A DNA stretch of 64,000 nt, taken from Nymphalis io. Lineage: Eukaryota; Arthropoda; Insecta; Lepidoptera; Nymphalidae. Numbering within the stretch: the first letter of the stretch is position 1; each line of letters opens with the position of its first letter. Under the pieces are notes generated by a model that did no database searches, was not told where the DNA came from, and saw only the letters and a list, made by a program, of their open reading frames with translations. The translations under genes were made by a program, and so were the position numbers. The stretch is taken from the NCBI RefSeq assembly GCF_905147045.1, contig NC_065913.1, positions 1,290,001-1,354,000 on the forward strand, given 5' to 3'. This document shows, in pieces, positions 43,966-55,732 of the stretch.

Positions 43966-46210
43966 ATTTTAAGTAATTAAACCATCGCAGTGTAAAAGTT
44001 TTACGATTAAACAAATAAATTATTCAAGGTATTTTTACGCTCATTACTTCAGTAATCTCTGCCTCGGATGTCGTCTTATTTTACGACAGACTCGGGAGTT
44101 GGGACTAAGATCATCTCACGGAGGCTTTCATTTTTACATCTCGTTATTTTTATTTCCATTATTATAAAGATATTAAAATGGTAGCTGAATAGTCGAAATT
44201 AGAAATTATATTTTTTGTTTTATTATTTTTGTTTCTAGAACTTTTGTGCCGGTTCCATTTTAAAATTTATTTTTTGTTTCACATCGTTAGTTATACCTTA
44301 TTTTCTATGTAATATTTATTCCGGAATCATACTATACTGATCCTATATGTACAGCTATTCTGTTCCAACTAACTCGACGCCCACCGTAGAGCAGGATTGT
44401 GAAATTTTAGTTAATGATATGCCCATATATACAAAAATAGAATTATTTGTAAATGTTATTTAAAGGGTTGATTAGTTAAACGATACTACAGAGCATCACG
44501 GTAGCATGCGAAAGCGATCCCGTGGCGCTCCTCTCTAAGACGGAAAGGGTACATCTCTTATCTTCTTCTTTCAAATGTCAAATCAATAATGATAGGAAAT
44601 TATATCGATATCGAACCATCGATGTTGGGACGAAAAATTAATTGAATAGTTTTTTCAAATTTTTATCACAAAATATATATAAAACAGCTTATAACCAGGA
44701 ATCCCTATCGCGTCCAAGTTCTAAGCTAATTAGGCTTAAGATAAGGATTTTTCAGCATAAGTAAAGAGATATTATATGCAGTGGCTCTCTTGGGTTCGTG
44801 GAATTTGATTTGGCAATACGCCAAAGTAGCTCCAACTGAGATCTTGAAAGAATTCTATAAAAATAAGTATTTATATCAAATAAGTAAAAACGTTCGACGT
44901 TATCCTGTACCAATTATTACGGCAATCGGTTGAAGAGCGTCATCTAATCGCGGTTTACAACAAAATTTATGGTATAAAAACCTTTCCTCAAAATATATGT
45001 ATGAGCTAAATTTTATTGTGATCGGTCAAACGGTGTCGGTGTCTATTAAACTCGTATCATCAAGTTTTATGTGTATGTTTATGATAGGATTTTATTTCCA
45101 TACAGCCTCACAATTGAAGTTTAACGATTAATGATGACTATGTAGAATTTTTACATATGTATTTCTTGTTACATATGCCTAAATCATATCATTAACATAA
45201 TTGTTGTAGCCATGTATTTTTCTTTGGTACTTGTATTGTAATTAGAACAGCTCACAGCTTCTAGATTTCTAGTCTTCCGACTAGAAATTTTTGCTCTTCA
45301 AAGTATTCCGGCAGTCATGATGGGGTAATTTATTTTATGGATCGACTTTTTTAGGTTGTAATCCAGAATGTCAAAGGTTGTCATTGTGCCCTCTCCACCA
45401 GTTTCCTCAACGCGTTTGCTACCGTCAGTAGAGGTGAATCTTGTCAATTTTATGACATACTTTTATGGTCTACATCCATTTATACAGCATTCGTGATAAG
45501 AATTATATATACTACTTTTAATTTTTTTTATTTCTAATGTGATCTTAATACGAAGTTTAACGATAAATGTACATTATATTTTCAAGTGATCTTCACCTTA
45601 AAATATCAAAACGATGATACTATTTTGATATCGAGCGTTGAACAATTAGGCTGGCGATCGTATTCAGCCAACAAGTTACAATGAACACGTTTCAGCCATA
45701 ACTATAACACATTGTTTTTCATTGGTTCATGTTTTGAAAATTACGCCGCGTTAGGTGAGAAGCTGAAATTTTACAATCATAACGTCAAACGTTTGAGTGA
45801 ATTAATTTAAAATTTGTGTTACCAAGGTTAAAATAGAAACAAAAATATATACAGCAGAAAAGTGTTATTTTTTGTGTATAAGTGAAAAATAGTTTTGAAG
45901 ACGTTTTTATTACATCGCTTTCCTGTCATCAGTTTGTCTATCAATTTATGGTTAAATTTGGTTTTAAAGTCTAATTGACAACACATTTCGCTAGACAAGG
46001 CTTATAGAGGCGAACAGCGGGTTGTTATACAAAATAATTCCATATATGCAGATTTTCAAGCATGGCTCTTTGAACGATCGAATTTTTTTAAATCGGTTTT
46101 ATCCACTGATATTCTCACGTCAAAATTAGAACACTAATGATTTTAATAACCTGCTTAACTTTACATGTAAATTTTTTTAATTTAAATTAAAAAATTGATT
46201 AATTGATTAC
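43966..46210. other. Long stretch without a gene
   Basis: No frame has a motif. At 44495-44600 ACGGTAGCATGCGAAAGCGA and TCCCGTGGCGCTCCTCTC reverse-match the piece at 11840. Just after it, TCTTATCTTCTTCTTTCAAAT then GTCAAATCAATAATGA recurs, reversed, at 50690 and 51340, so an unnamed short repeat is scattered here. The rest is AT-rich. Confidence 0.45.
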
Positions 46211-46372
46211 AGTAACAGTACGGTAACAGCCTGTTAATGTCCTACTGTTGGGCTAAGGCCTCCTCTCCCTTTTGAGGAGAAGATTTGAAACTTATTTCAC
46301 CACGCTGCTCCAATGCGGGTTGGTAGAATGGGGCATAGTATCAACAAAATTGCAGGTTTTCTCACGATGTTT
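46211..46372 (-). mobile_element. SINE-B, 5'-truncated
   Basis: A reverse copy from the tail AGTAACAGTACGGTAACAGC through CACCACGCTGCTCCAATGCG, then abbreviated, stopping at TTTCTCACGATGTTTA. The tRNA-like head is missing. Confidence 0.85.
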
Positions 46373-47196
46373 ATTATATTATATATGATTAATTGATTAT
46401 AATAGTTAAATTAGAAGCACTTCGTTCAAGTCTGAATATATAAAACCAGGATATTATAATGAAAGCGTCACAAATAATTACCGCTTATAAGAATAAAGAA
46501 CAGAATAATGGTAAAATAAGGAGACGATTTTAAAAGTGGTATTAAATAATAAGAGACAATGGATGCGCTAGGGGCGAGTGAGTGAATTCATTTGCTTCTC
46601 AACGGACGGTTAGGCTGGACGGTTTTATGCAGTAGCTATATATATATCGGAGAAGAACCATTCATGTGGACGTCATTTGCATTATATGCGTGCACACAAA
46701 GTGTACATTGTATCAAAAAATCTAATTAATTTTACAATTATCATTTCACAGTTCTTACCAATTTCAAGTTACTTTACTAATAAAATAAATAAAAAAGAAT
46801 AATTCATTTAATCGAGCAGTGGGTTAGCTACACCGCTCATCACCATCCCCCAAATGATCCACACCAATCCCGAAACTATATAGAATTGCCGCCAAAATCC
46901 GCCACCTCGATACCGCCCGAGGCTAAGCTCTACTCTGATTGGTCGTGACTTAAGATACAATGTCAAATGAATATAAAATTATAACAAATCAAATATAATA
47001 AAATTATTATTTAAAATTATAAACTATCTGCAACTCGCGTTATGTAACCAGCTCAACCAGAATCAACTTTATTTCTTCCTCCGACATATATTTAATGCAA
47101 GAAAGGTACACAATACGTAATTGACCCTTCCATTTCAGGAGACCCTTAGTACAGGGCAACTTAGCTTGGGCTACTGTCTCCCACATATAACACATA
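46373..47196. other. No gene seen
   Basis: AT-rich with small GC-richer words at 46850-46930; no coding signal. Confidence 0.45.
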
Positions 47197-47495
47197 TACT
47201 GGTGGTAGGGCTTTGTGCAAGCTCGTCTGGGTAGGTACCACCCACTCATCAGATATTCTACCGCAAAACAGCAATACTTGATATTGTTGTGTTCCGGTTT
47301 GAAGGGTGAGTGAGCCAGTGTAATTACAGGCACAAGGGACATAAAATCTTAGTTCCCAAGGTTGGTGGCGCATTGGATATGTAAGCGATGGTTGACATTT
47401 CTTACAATGCTAATGTCTAAGAGCGTTGGTGACCACTTACCATCAGGTGGCCCATATGCTCGTCCGCCTTCCTATTCTATAAAAAAAAAAAAAAA
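47197..47495 (+). mobile_element. SINE-A, full length, reference copy
   Basis: The cleanest SINE-A. 5' end ACTGGTGGTAGGGCTTTGTG; then GTCTGGGTAGGTACCACCCA, CATCAGATATTCTACCGC, GTTCCGGTTTGAAGGGTGAG, GGCACAAGGGACATAAAATC, GTTCCCAAGGTTGGTGGCGC, GTGACCACTTACCATCAGGT and GCTCGTCCGCCTTCCTATTC; an A15 tail. I see no convincing A/B-box pair, so it may not derive from a tRNA. It shares private variants with the copies at 6533 and 55733. No clear target duplication. The antisense frames of 70 and 100 codons across it are not genes. Confidence 0.93.
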
Positions 47496-47805
47496 CTGTA
47501 TTTATGAATATATATATTGAAAAAAAAAATGTAAACATTATTGTCTGTGGGAGAGAATAAATAAATTTATTATATTAAAAAATATATATATTGTAAAAGT
47601 AATATTTAACGACATACGTGTGGAGACGTCTGGGTGGTAACCAGTAGCTAAAGAATTTATTGTAAATCATCAGAATTTTTCAATGTCTTTCAAAAGAAAT
47701 TGCCGAAGTCGTGATGAAAATCGCATCAAAATCAATCTTGTAGTTTAGATGAATAAAATAAAATTTACTTCGATTTATATTATTCAAAGATTTTTAATCA
47801 TAATA
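47496..47805. other. No feature seen
   Basis: AT-rich; nothing supported. Confidence 0.45.
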
Positions 47806-47814
47806 AAAATATTA

Positions 47815-48114
47815 GAAGCCGAGATGGTAGTGGTAAGAACGCGTGAATCTTAACCGATGATCGTGTTTTCAAACCCGGACAAGCACCACTGAATTTTCAT
47901 GTGCTTAATTTGTGATAATAATTCATCTCGTGCTTGACGGTGAGGGAAAACATTGTGGGGAAACCTGCATGTGTCTAATTTCACTGAAATTTTGACACAT
48001 GTGTATTCCACCAACCGGCATTGGAGCAGCGTGCTGGAATAAGTTCCTAACCTTCTCCTCAAAAAGGGAGAGGGGTCCTTAGTCCAGCAGTGGGACATTC
48101 ACAGGCTGTTACTG
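47815..48114 (+). mobile_element. SINE-B, full length, 9-bp target duplication
   Basis: A forward copy. The A box has lost four bases (GATGGTAGTGGTAAGAAC), and the B box is TTTCAAACCC. The body is complete to CACAGGCTGTTACTG. AAAATATTA flanks it (47806-47814 and 48115-48123). Confidence 0.92.
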
Positions 48115-48171
48115 AAAATATTATTGATTCAATTAGTTTTCTACGAGTAATTTTAAATCGCAATGCTTACA

Positions 48172-48257
48172 CAAATTAAGCACACCAAAATTCAATGGAG
48201 CCTGCTTATGAACCCGCAAACATCGATTAAGATTCTAACCACTGGGCCATCTTGGGT
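48172..48257 (-). repeat. SINE-B head fragment
   Basis: ACACAAATTAAGCACACCAA, CTTATGAACCCGCAAACATC and CCACTGGGCCATCTTGGG are the antisense 5' third of SINE-B. Confidence 0.7.
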
Positions 48258-48829
48258 TTATTTATTACATAATAAAACCATAAAAATAATTAATAATTGC
48301 ATTTATTATTAGTTTTCTAATAACGATCTTAAATTTTTTTAATTAACTTCAAGTACATATAAAGTTATGGGCAAGAAAAGTAATATAAAGATAATCATTT
48401 AACTAAAAAAAAGACTACCCTCGCAAAAAAAAAACAAATTGATAAGTAAAATAATATAGTCATTCGGCAATACAGTCGTCGGCATTCGGGATGATGTAAG
48501 ATTCTAGACAAAGCCCCTACATCTAAATCTGTCAGATATTAAAAAATAGGATGCAATAAAGAAAGTATCATATATATAAGAAAACAAAACACTTCTTTTT
48601 TGGAATGTCGTTAAAGTCTCACATTAATACTTTATAATTTATTTTTTTATGTTGCTTATTGAATGACACCGTCCATTTCATCTCGCAAGAGGAAATATCA
48701 TTAGCAGTGTCGCTGAACAGATTCCCGACTCCTAAGTGCGTCCGGTTGATATTTATTTATGAATCTCCGTTAATATATAGTGCAGGTTAACAGTTGAGTT
48801 AAGGTGTATTTATAATTTCGTTTTATTTA
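48258..48829. other. No feature seen
   Basis: AT-rich; no repeat assigned. Confidence 0.45.
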
Positions 48830-49376
48830 CTAACACGCTGTAAATCCCATTGCTGGGCTAATTTTTTAGTATAGTATAGGAAGGTGGACGAGCAAATGAG
48901 CCATCTGATGGTAAGTGGTCACTAACGAACATAGACATTGTCAATGTGAGAAATGTTCACCATATTATATTTCCAATGCACTACCAACCTTGGGAACTAA
49001 GATGTTATGTCTTTGTTCATGTAATTACACTGGCTCACTCACCCTTCAAACTGGATCATAACAATACCAAGTACTGATGTTTTGCGTTAGAATATCTGAT
49101 GAGTGGGTGGTACCTACCCTTACGAACTTGCACAAAGCCTTACCACCTATCACACCGCGGGGTAAGGGCTAGGAGTTTATTCTACAAGGCTACATATACA
49201 TATGAGGTAGATTTTCATTAAACGCAATCATTCAATAATGCATGCGTTGATGTTATCCTTCACTGTAGAGCGTGAGATGAACTCGCAACACATTAATAAC
49301 ATGAAAATTTAACGGTCCGGGCTCGAACCCATCTTCGGTTAAGTGTTCTAACTACTGGGCTAACTTCACTCACTAT
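48830..49376 (-). mobile_element. SINE-B, degenerate, split by SINE-A
   Basis: The left part ACACGCTGTAAATCCCATTG and CTGGGCTAA is the reversed tail. After the insert the element resumes with GGAGTTTATTCTACAAGGCT, GTTATCCTTCACTGTAGAGC and GGGCTCGAACCCATC to CTACTGGGCTAACTTC. Confidence 0.7.
48863..49149 (-). mobile_element. SINE-A inserted in SINE-B
   Basis: A reverse copy from TTTTTTAGTATAGTATAGGA to ACGAACTTGCACAAAGCCTT and ACCACC. GGGCTAA at the left and GGGGTAA at the right may be a worn target duplication. Confidence 0.87.
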
Positions 49377-49559
49377 TTTATTTACAAGCAACTATTATAG
49401 AGGTCCTATTTGTTCGTGTATGGAGGTTAAAACTACTTAAGTGATTTGTATTGGAACTTTCATTATATTTAAGTTTATTTGTAGTTCCCGAACCGACCAA
49501 AGCTACATAATACATTATAATAATATGAATTGCCAATAGCGAAATCTTTTATATTCCTA

Positions 49560-49790
49560 GTGGGCTATTGTCGTACACACTTCTATCACAATCCCATGGG
49601 AAGGCAATCCGACAGAAACAATTTAGCCGCAGAACCGGCTTTACGTGTTTCCTAAGACACAGGAAAGAAAACACTTTCAACCTTTAAACGAGCTGCTATT
49701 GAGATTAATTTAACGGATAAACCCAACCCGGGATTTGAAACTTGACCTCAAAATCTGCAAACTTACGTTAACATGAGCATACTCTTAGAT
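49560..49790 (-). repeat. SINE-D, degenerate
   Basis: CAATCCCATGGGAAGGCAAT, CCGACAGAAACAATTTAGCC, CAACCTTTAAACGAGCTGCT and AACCCGGGATTTGAAACTTG follow antisense SINE-D. The head is barely recognisable. Confidence 0.6.
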
Positions 49791-51048
49791 ATATTTTTTT
49801 TAATTTTAAACTGTAAAAAACGCGTTTATTTTAAATCATACTAGCGATTCCGAGATAGATCGATAGTAAAATGCATCACAGCTGTGCTGATTGTACTCGG
49901 AGAATGTTGTATTATTTATTCAGAAAGTAGTGTCCGCTCGAGACCCAGGTCATGTCGTACAGCATCCTAGAACTCCAGATAAGAGCCTAACTTAAGATGC
50001 TAACTTGGTATTATTATACCTGAGTTAGCCTTTATAGGCTAACTCGGGTAATCGGCTATCATACGTCTAATACTGTAAATTTAAATAAATAGTAAAATAG
50101 TAATTACTTGAATTTATAAACAAGTTATATTGACCTTTTAATTTAAAAAAATACGACGGCAATAATTAAAATACTACTTCGACTATAAAAATGAATAAAA
50201 TTAATAAAAATATTGCTTATATATACATAGGCATTATTTTTAATAATTTCCAAAATATCACTATGCTTCCTGCGTTTTTGTCTATAATACTACTATCTAC
50301 TTATACTTTTCTGTGAGATAAATCCATGTGTGCTTTATATTATTAAATCTCTGATATATCTAATTAAGATTATTATAAAATTGTATGTTTTTAATTATCT
50401 TCAAAGTTTTTGCTGATTTTTAATCGAATAGAAATATAATGCAATTTCGTTCTTCAACAAAACGTACAATACGTAGAAAATATTTCTAATTTGGTATTTT
50501 CTAGCCAATATATGAAACTACTAGAAAAACTCGCTACTAAAATACGATAAAGTAATTTTATTTATTTACTCATATATTAAGATGACCGACTTAAATTAAG
50601 ACGATAAAAGGGACGTATATAAATTAATCTTTATCTATTAATCTTTCACGGGTGATAGGTTAAACAAAAAAACAAACAAAGCTGTCTTCCTCTTTCGAAT
50701 GTCAAATCGATGATGTCAGAAAGAGATAATCATGATTACACCATGCACTGACATATCAAACTATCTACGCATATTAAACAGGAGTACGAGCAACAATTTA
50801 CTTACTAAAAATGTATAAAATTATCTTAATTATTATATCCCAAATAAAATTGACCGTAATAATGAGATTAGTAATTAATTTACTTTGCTAGCGTTAACAT
50901 CGTTTTGTATTAGAGGGTTCTCATTATACTAAGCGTATTAGGATTCAAATAATACGCAACAAGAATTATAATTTTACAATTAAATAATCAATTAAGGCCT
51001 TATTTATAAATTTTACTTAGTGACTGATTACATTATTTAAAATAAAAT
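49791..51048. other. No gene; hairpin and a short repeat
   Basis: A 15-bp inverted repeat with one mismatch and a 4-nt loop lies at 50017-50050 (TACCTGAGTTAGCCT and AGGCTAACTCGGGTA). At 50645-50745 TTTCACGGGTGATAGGTTAA and AGCTGTCTTCCTCTTTCGAA then TGTCAAATCGATGATGTCAG match the unnamed repeat noted at 44570 and 51340. The remainder is AT-rich. Confidence 0.5.
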
Positions 51049-51303
51049 AAAAAATAATATCCTGGGACATTATTACACACGGCCATCTGGTCCCAAATTA
51101 AGCAGAGCTTGTACTATGGAAACCAGACAACTGATATACTACTATTATTTTGTAAATACATACTTATATAAATAAATATTACACCCAGACTCAGGACTAA
51201 CAGACATGTTCATGCACACAAATGTCTGTCCTGGATGAGAATCGAACCCACAACCTTCGGCGTGAAAGGCAAGTATCTACCAACCACGCCAACCGGCTCG
51301 TCA
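51049..51303 (-). mobile_element. SINE-C, full length
   Basis: A reverse copy from AATAATATCCTGGGACATTA to the head (GAGAATCGAACCCACAACC reversing the B box, ACCACGCCAACCGGCTCGTC the A box). It is well preserved and its 3' tail is AAAT-rich. Confidence 0.9.
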
Positions 51304-51389
51304 ACTTATTATTACTTATTTAGACATGGATTTCTCTTTCTCTCATTATTGATATGTCATTTGAAAGAAGAAGACACATCATTGCTTAA

Positions 51390-51952
51390 CAAAACACCCG
51401 CTGAGCAATTGATGATGATGAGATGTTGTAACTAGCTCACTCACCCTTTAATCCGAGGACATTAATTTAAATTATTGTTATAAAACACATCCAGACGGTA
51501 TCCGTACAAAGTCTTATTCCTCGTACATGGTAGCATGGTAGGTACATGGTAGATATTTTTTGCATAGAATACAAACATATATTGGTGTATTGCTTTGTAA
51601 ATAAAAGACAGACAAACCATTACTATATATACATTTATAATATTAACCATTAAGGAATATTTAAGTAAAAAAACCTTGAAATTCTATCCCATAAAGACGA
51701 AATACATTATCCTCATAAACCTGTCGCTGGATATAAAAATAATTTTATGTTTAAAGAATGAACGCAAACTGAAAGTCTTCAGACGGGCATTGAACTCGGT
51801 CCCTTTGTTTCAAGAAACACGACATCTGATAAGCTTTATGGCGACTGCACAGTGCACTTATCTAAAACAATTCTTTTCAATTTTATCAAATGATAAGTGA
51901 CCGCTAGTGTTTATTCAAGAACTCGCAAAAGGAACAGTTTTTAAACATTTTG
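51390..51952. other. No gene; repeat scraps
   Basis: CTAGCTCACTCACCCTTTAAT at 51431 is a SINE-A scrap. The 74-codon frame at 51676 has no motif. Confidence 0.45.
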
Positions 51953-52262
51953 CTTTTTTTATAGAATAAAAAGGCGGACGAGCATATGGGCCACCTGACG
52001 GTAAGTGGTCACCAACGCCCTTAAACATTGGCATTGTAAGAAATGTCAACCATCGCTTACATACATACTTTTAAATGTTAGCCAATGCGCCACGAACCTT
52101 GGGAACTAAGATTTTATATCCCTTGTGCCTGTAATTACACTGGCTCACTCACCCTTCCAACTAGAACACAACAATATCAAGTACTGCTGTTTTGCGGTAG
52201 AATATCTGATGAGTGGGTGGTACCTAACCAGACGAGCTTGCACAAAGCTCTATCACCAGTAA
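51953..52262 (-). mobile_element. SINE-A, full length with small insertion
   Basis: A reverse copy from the TTTTTTATAGAATAAAAAGG end to GACGAGCTTGCACAAAGCTC and TATCACCAGT. About 20 extra bases (ACATACTTTTAAATGTTAG) sit in the GATGTAAGC region. Confidence 0.9.
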
Positions 52263-52389
52263 AGCCTGCTTTGTTTTTAGAACGATTTAACAACTGTCAA
52301 ATATTGACTCGAGTTCGTAAAAGTCGATTGTTTTTTCCACGGATATCGCGTCATTGTCATTTCTGATTGGTGGTCAATGACGTAATATG

Positions 52390-52701
52390 TAGCCGAGATG
52401 GCCCAGTGGTAAGAACGGGTGAATCTTAACCGATGATCGTAGGTTCAAACCCGAGCAAGCACAACTGAATTTTCATGTGCTTAATTTGTGATTATAATTC
52501 ATCTCGTACTATACGGTGAAGGAAAACATCGTCAGGAAACCTGCATGTGTCTAATTTCACTGAAATTCTGCCATATGTTTAATCCACCAACCCGTATTGG
52601 AGCAGCGTGGTGGAATAAGCTCCATATCTTCTCCTCAAAAAAGGAGAGGGGGCCTTAGCCCAGCAGTAGGACATTCACAGGCTGTTACTGTACTGTACTA
52701 C
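52390..52701 (+). mobile_element. SINE-B, full length, perfect 12-bp target duplication
   Basis: A forward copy with an A box (GATGGCCCAGTGGTAAGAAC), a B box (GGTTCAAACCC), a complete body and a tail of TTACTGTACTGTACTAC. TGACGTAATATG flanks it exactly (52378-52389 and 52702-52713). This is the clearest retroposition scar in the window. Confidence 0.95.
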
Positions 52702-52861
52702 TGACGTAATATGCGTAGGACTAATACGACGACAACGATGCGCTCGTTTGAGTGGCGTAGTAACAATCTAAAGATAACGCATATATGAACAAAACTCTAA
52801 TATTTTAAATATGGCTTAAGCCTACAGCAAAGTTCATTACAGTTTAGGTATATTTGATTTA

Positions 52862-52990
52862 GCACAACAGCTACACGGGACATAAATATTGCACAAGTGT
52901 GTGGGCAAACAAATGCACTCTCTATTCCCTTACTCTCATAACCCGATGGAACGGCAATCCGACACGACCGGAAAGAGTTCAGGCACTGGG
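52862..52990 (-). repeat. SINE-D internal fragment
   Basis: ACATAAATATTGCACAAGTG, CACTCTCTATTCCCTTACTC and GCAATCCGACACGACCGGAA then AGAGTTCAGGCACTGG are the antisense SINE-D middle. Confidence 0.75.
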
Positions 52991-53148
52991 TTGATCCAGC
53001 TTTTACTTGGCTACTCATACTATATATATATATGACAAAGTATGCTATGTCTACTATGTCTATCCTTGACTTTCAAGATGGTTTTATACTAAATTTTAAC
53101 AAAATGAGTTCAGTGTAGCCGTGAAAGCGTAATAGTCAATCTATCTAG

Positions 53149-53421
53149 ACGAGCCGGTTGGCGTGATTGGTAGATACTTGCCTTTTCACGCCGAAGGTTG
53201 TGGGTTCGATTCCCACCCAGGGCAGACATTTGTGTGCATGGACATGTCTGATTGTCCTGAGTCTGGGTGTAATTTTCTATATAAGTATGTATTTACAAAA
53301 GAAAAGTAGTATATGTAGTATATCAGTTGTCTGGTTTCCATAGCACAAGCTTAAAATTAAGCTTAATTTGGGATCTGATGGCCGTGTGTGAAAAATGTCC
53401 CAGGATATTATTATTATATTA
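53149..53421 (+). mobile_element. SINE-C, full length
   Basis: GACGAGCCGGTTGGCGTGATT with A and B boxes, a body to GGCCGTGTGTGAAAAATGTC, and a tail of ATTATTATTAT. One extra T lies in the anticodon-stem region (GCCTTTTCACGCC). ATCTATCT/ATCTGTCT on the two sides may be the target duplication. Confidence 0.9.
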
Positions 53422-53969
53422 TCTGTCTGTTGTTGACGGACAACTGTGAAGATTTGATTGACTCCTATTAGAACCTGTAAGATGAAAGTTAGTACAATAC
53501 ACTAGTAATTAATAAAAACAAAACCACATACAGCCATACAAAGAACCAATCTATTTTGAAGTAGGTTAAAAATTGCATTATTAAATGCGATACACAAATA
53601 TAATTATTTTGATAAAACCTCATCGGCTGCAAATAAACCCACCTTGTACAGACATATAAAGGGGATCACGTGACACCGGAAGTGATGGTTCGGACAGTGA
53701 TTGGATTTCCTGTGCCGGATATTGTAGGGGTAACTTGTTTGATAAGCCGCTTTATATAAACATTATCCATAGTTTAGTTTTAATGAGTTCTCATGATCAT
53801 ACTTTATATTATATTGTAAATAGAAAGTTCGGTGTTTGTGTGTTACGGTTTTACTATTAATAATTTTGCAATTAGTTAACGCAATGATTTTAAAGTTTGA
53901 ATTTATGCGCAACGCAACTCAATCGAAAGGACAATTAATTAAAATCACATTTTTCGTATACTGCATGTA
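53422..53969. other. No gene seen
   Basis: A GC-richer patch at 53655-53735 (GGATCACGTGACACCGGAAG) matches no repeat here; otherwise AT-rich. Confidence 0.45.
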
Positions 53970-54176
53970 AAGTAACAGCCTGTGAATGTACCACTGCGGG
54001 GCTAAGACCTCCTATACCTTTTTGAGGAGAAGGTTTGGAGCTTATTCCACCACGCTGCTCCAATGTGGTTTGGTGGAATACACATGTGGCAGAATTTCAG
54101 TGATATTAGACACATGCAGGCTTCCTCACGATGTTTACCTTCACCGTCAAGCACGAGATGAATTATAATCACAAAC
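53970..54176 (-). mobile_element. SINE-B, head missing
   Basis: A reverse copy from AAGTAACAGCCTGTGAATGT to GCACGAGATGAATTATAATC and CACAAAC, stopping before the tRNA-like head, as in a 5'-truncated insertion. Confidence 0.88.
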
Positions 54177-54302
54177 ATTGCATGTACTTTTAAATTATTA
54201 AATAAATATTAAAGCTACAAACGGAATGTATATTATAAAGTGAACATTATCATATGTATATGCATATATAGAATATCAGAGTTTTTTTAATAGGTTTTTT
54301 AA

Positions 54303-54372
54303 TAGTATAGTTGATGAGTGGATGGCACCTATAACCGACCCAGACAGGCTTGCACAAAGTCCTGCTACCAAG
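54303..54372 (-). repeat. SINE-A 5' fragment
   Basis: TTGATGAGTGGATGGCACCTA and ACCCAGACAGGCTTGCACAA then AGTCCTGCTACCAAGT are the antisense SINE-A start. Confidence 0.68.
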
Positions 54373-54428
54373 TAAAAGCTATGTGGTAACTTTTCGGGCA
54401 AAATAGTTTTCTATAAATATTATTTTTA

Positions 54429-54617
54429 TTGGTGGTAGGACTTAGTGTAAGTTCCACTCATCAGATATTCTACCGCATAGCAGCAGTACTTGGTATTGTT
54501 GTGTTTCGGTCTGAAGGGTAAATCAGCCACAAGGGAAATAACATTTTATTTCCCAAGGTTGGTGGCGCATTGGCGATGTAAGCGATGGTAACCACTTACC
54601 ATTAGGTGACCCATTAG
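54429..54617 (+). mobile_element. SINE-A, internally deleted
   Basis: From ATTGGTGGTAGGACTTAGTG. It lacks GTCTGGGTAGGTACC and the TTACAGGCAC block, keeps GGTTGGTGGCGCATTGGCGA, and ends early at TAGGTGACCCATTAG with no A tail. Confidence 0.78.
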
Positions 54618-55732
54618 TAAGATAAGTATATAATATAATATTTATTATAATTATGTATCATTGCATTCGACCTTGAAGTTTCATTTTACAATCAATCCCA
54701 AGCTCTACTAACCGCCAAAAACTCTAAATGAATAAAAAAGCATAGATTTTCTATAACCCTAGAGTGGAGTGCATCGAGTGTTATTCCGGACGATTGGGTC
54801 TTGGGACGTTTTACGGACGGTTTCGTTTTATTGGCCCTTAAATCGTGACCTAGGATGGTATTGTGGGATACAAACATTGTGGATTTTTGAATTTTCAAAG
54901 AATACATTCCTATTTCAAATTTCGGAATAATTGTGGACGTTTTGATTATATATATATATTTGTATAGAATACGTTCGTAATTTAAATTTTGAAATGAAAC
55001 GATGTCTTTAGACTCAATAAAAAATGTCAAGGTTATATTTAAGTAAAAAAAGTTTAAATAAAGCGGTTCTGACTCAAAAATGTTCATTTTTGTCATATGT
55101 TATGTGTCGTCAAGTTACAGACACTTTTATTTTACGCTATTAAAGCCTTGGGGATTGACGTGGAATAAATGGGCATTTTCAATTAATGATTACAATTTAT
55201 GTCGACTTGTGGGTGAAGTTGAAACCTGCATGTATAAGAAATTCTAGTACATTCGTATCCAGTAAGGGTATGATGGAATGTAAACCGCCTCAATAAATAC
55301 TTTTTCAATGACAGCATAATAAATATTAAAATCCAAACTAGTTTGAAACGAAAAACAGTCTATCATTAGTCAAATAAACCACAAAATGAAAAAAAACAAC
55401 GCTTCAATTATTTAAAAGCTCTAAAGCGAGTTGCACTATATGCGAACCGTATCACACTCGGCTCAGTAAAGTGATTACCAACAAACCGTCATTTTTCCAT
55501 CGCGTCTAACCTGCTATATCGTTTATCTGACGAGTTAGGATTGAATTCTATTGATTGTTAATTTTATCAATCGCTCTGTGATGGTGAAACCGCCCATTAC
55601 CGAGGTACCATTTTGTTTTTGAGTGCTTTAGTAAAAAAAACTTTTATTACGTGTTACATTGAGGTTTATTTATTTATTGGGGCAATTGGGCCACATGCTG
55701 GTGTGACTTACCACCATGAACTTCACCATTAC
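54618..55732. other. No confirmed gene; one 134-codon frame
   Basis: A minus-strand frame at 54692-55096 is the longest open frame here outside mobile elements. Its translation is rich in F, I, Y, N and K with no domain that I recognise, and there is no second exon signal that I can defend. I regard it as more likely chance or an unknown repeat. Confidence 0.4.

Noticed and set aside
47040..47373. Antisense open frames inside SINE-A with translations beginning MRHQPWELR or containing GRISDEWVVPTQTSLHKAL
   Set aside because: The same peptides recur wherever a SINE-A lies (4460, 6533, 27845, 39790, 52085 and others). They follow the repeat, not a gene, and differ only by the repeat's mutations.
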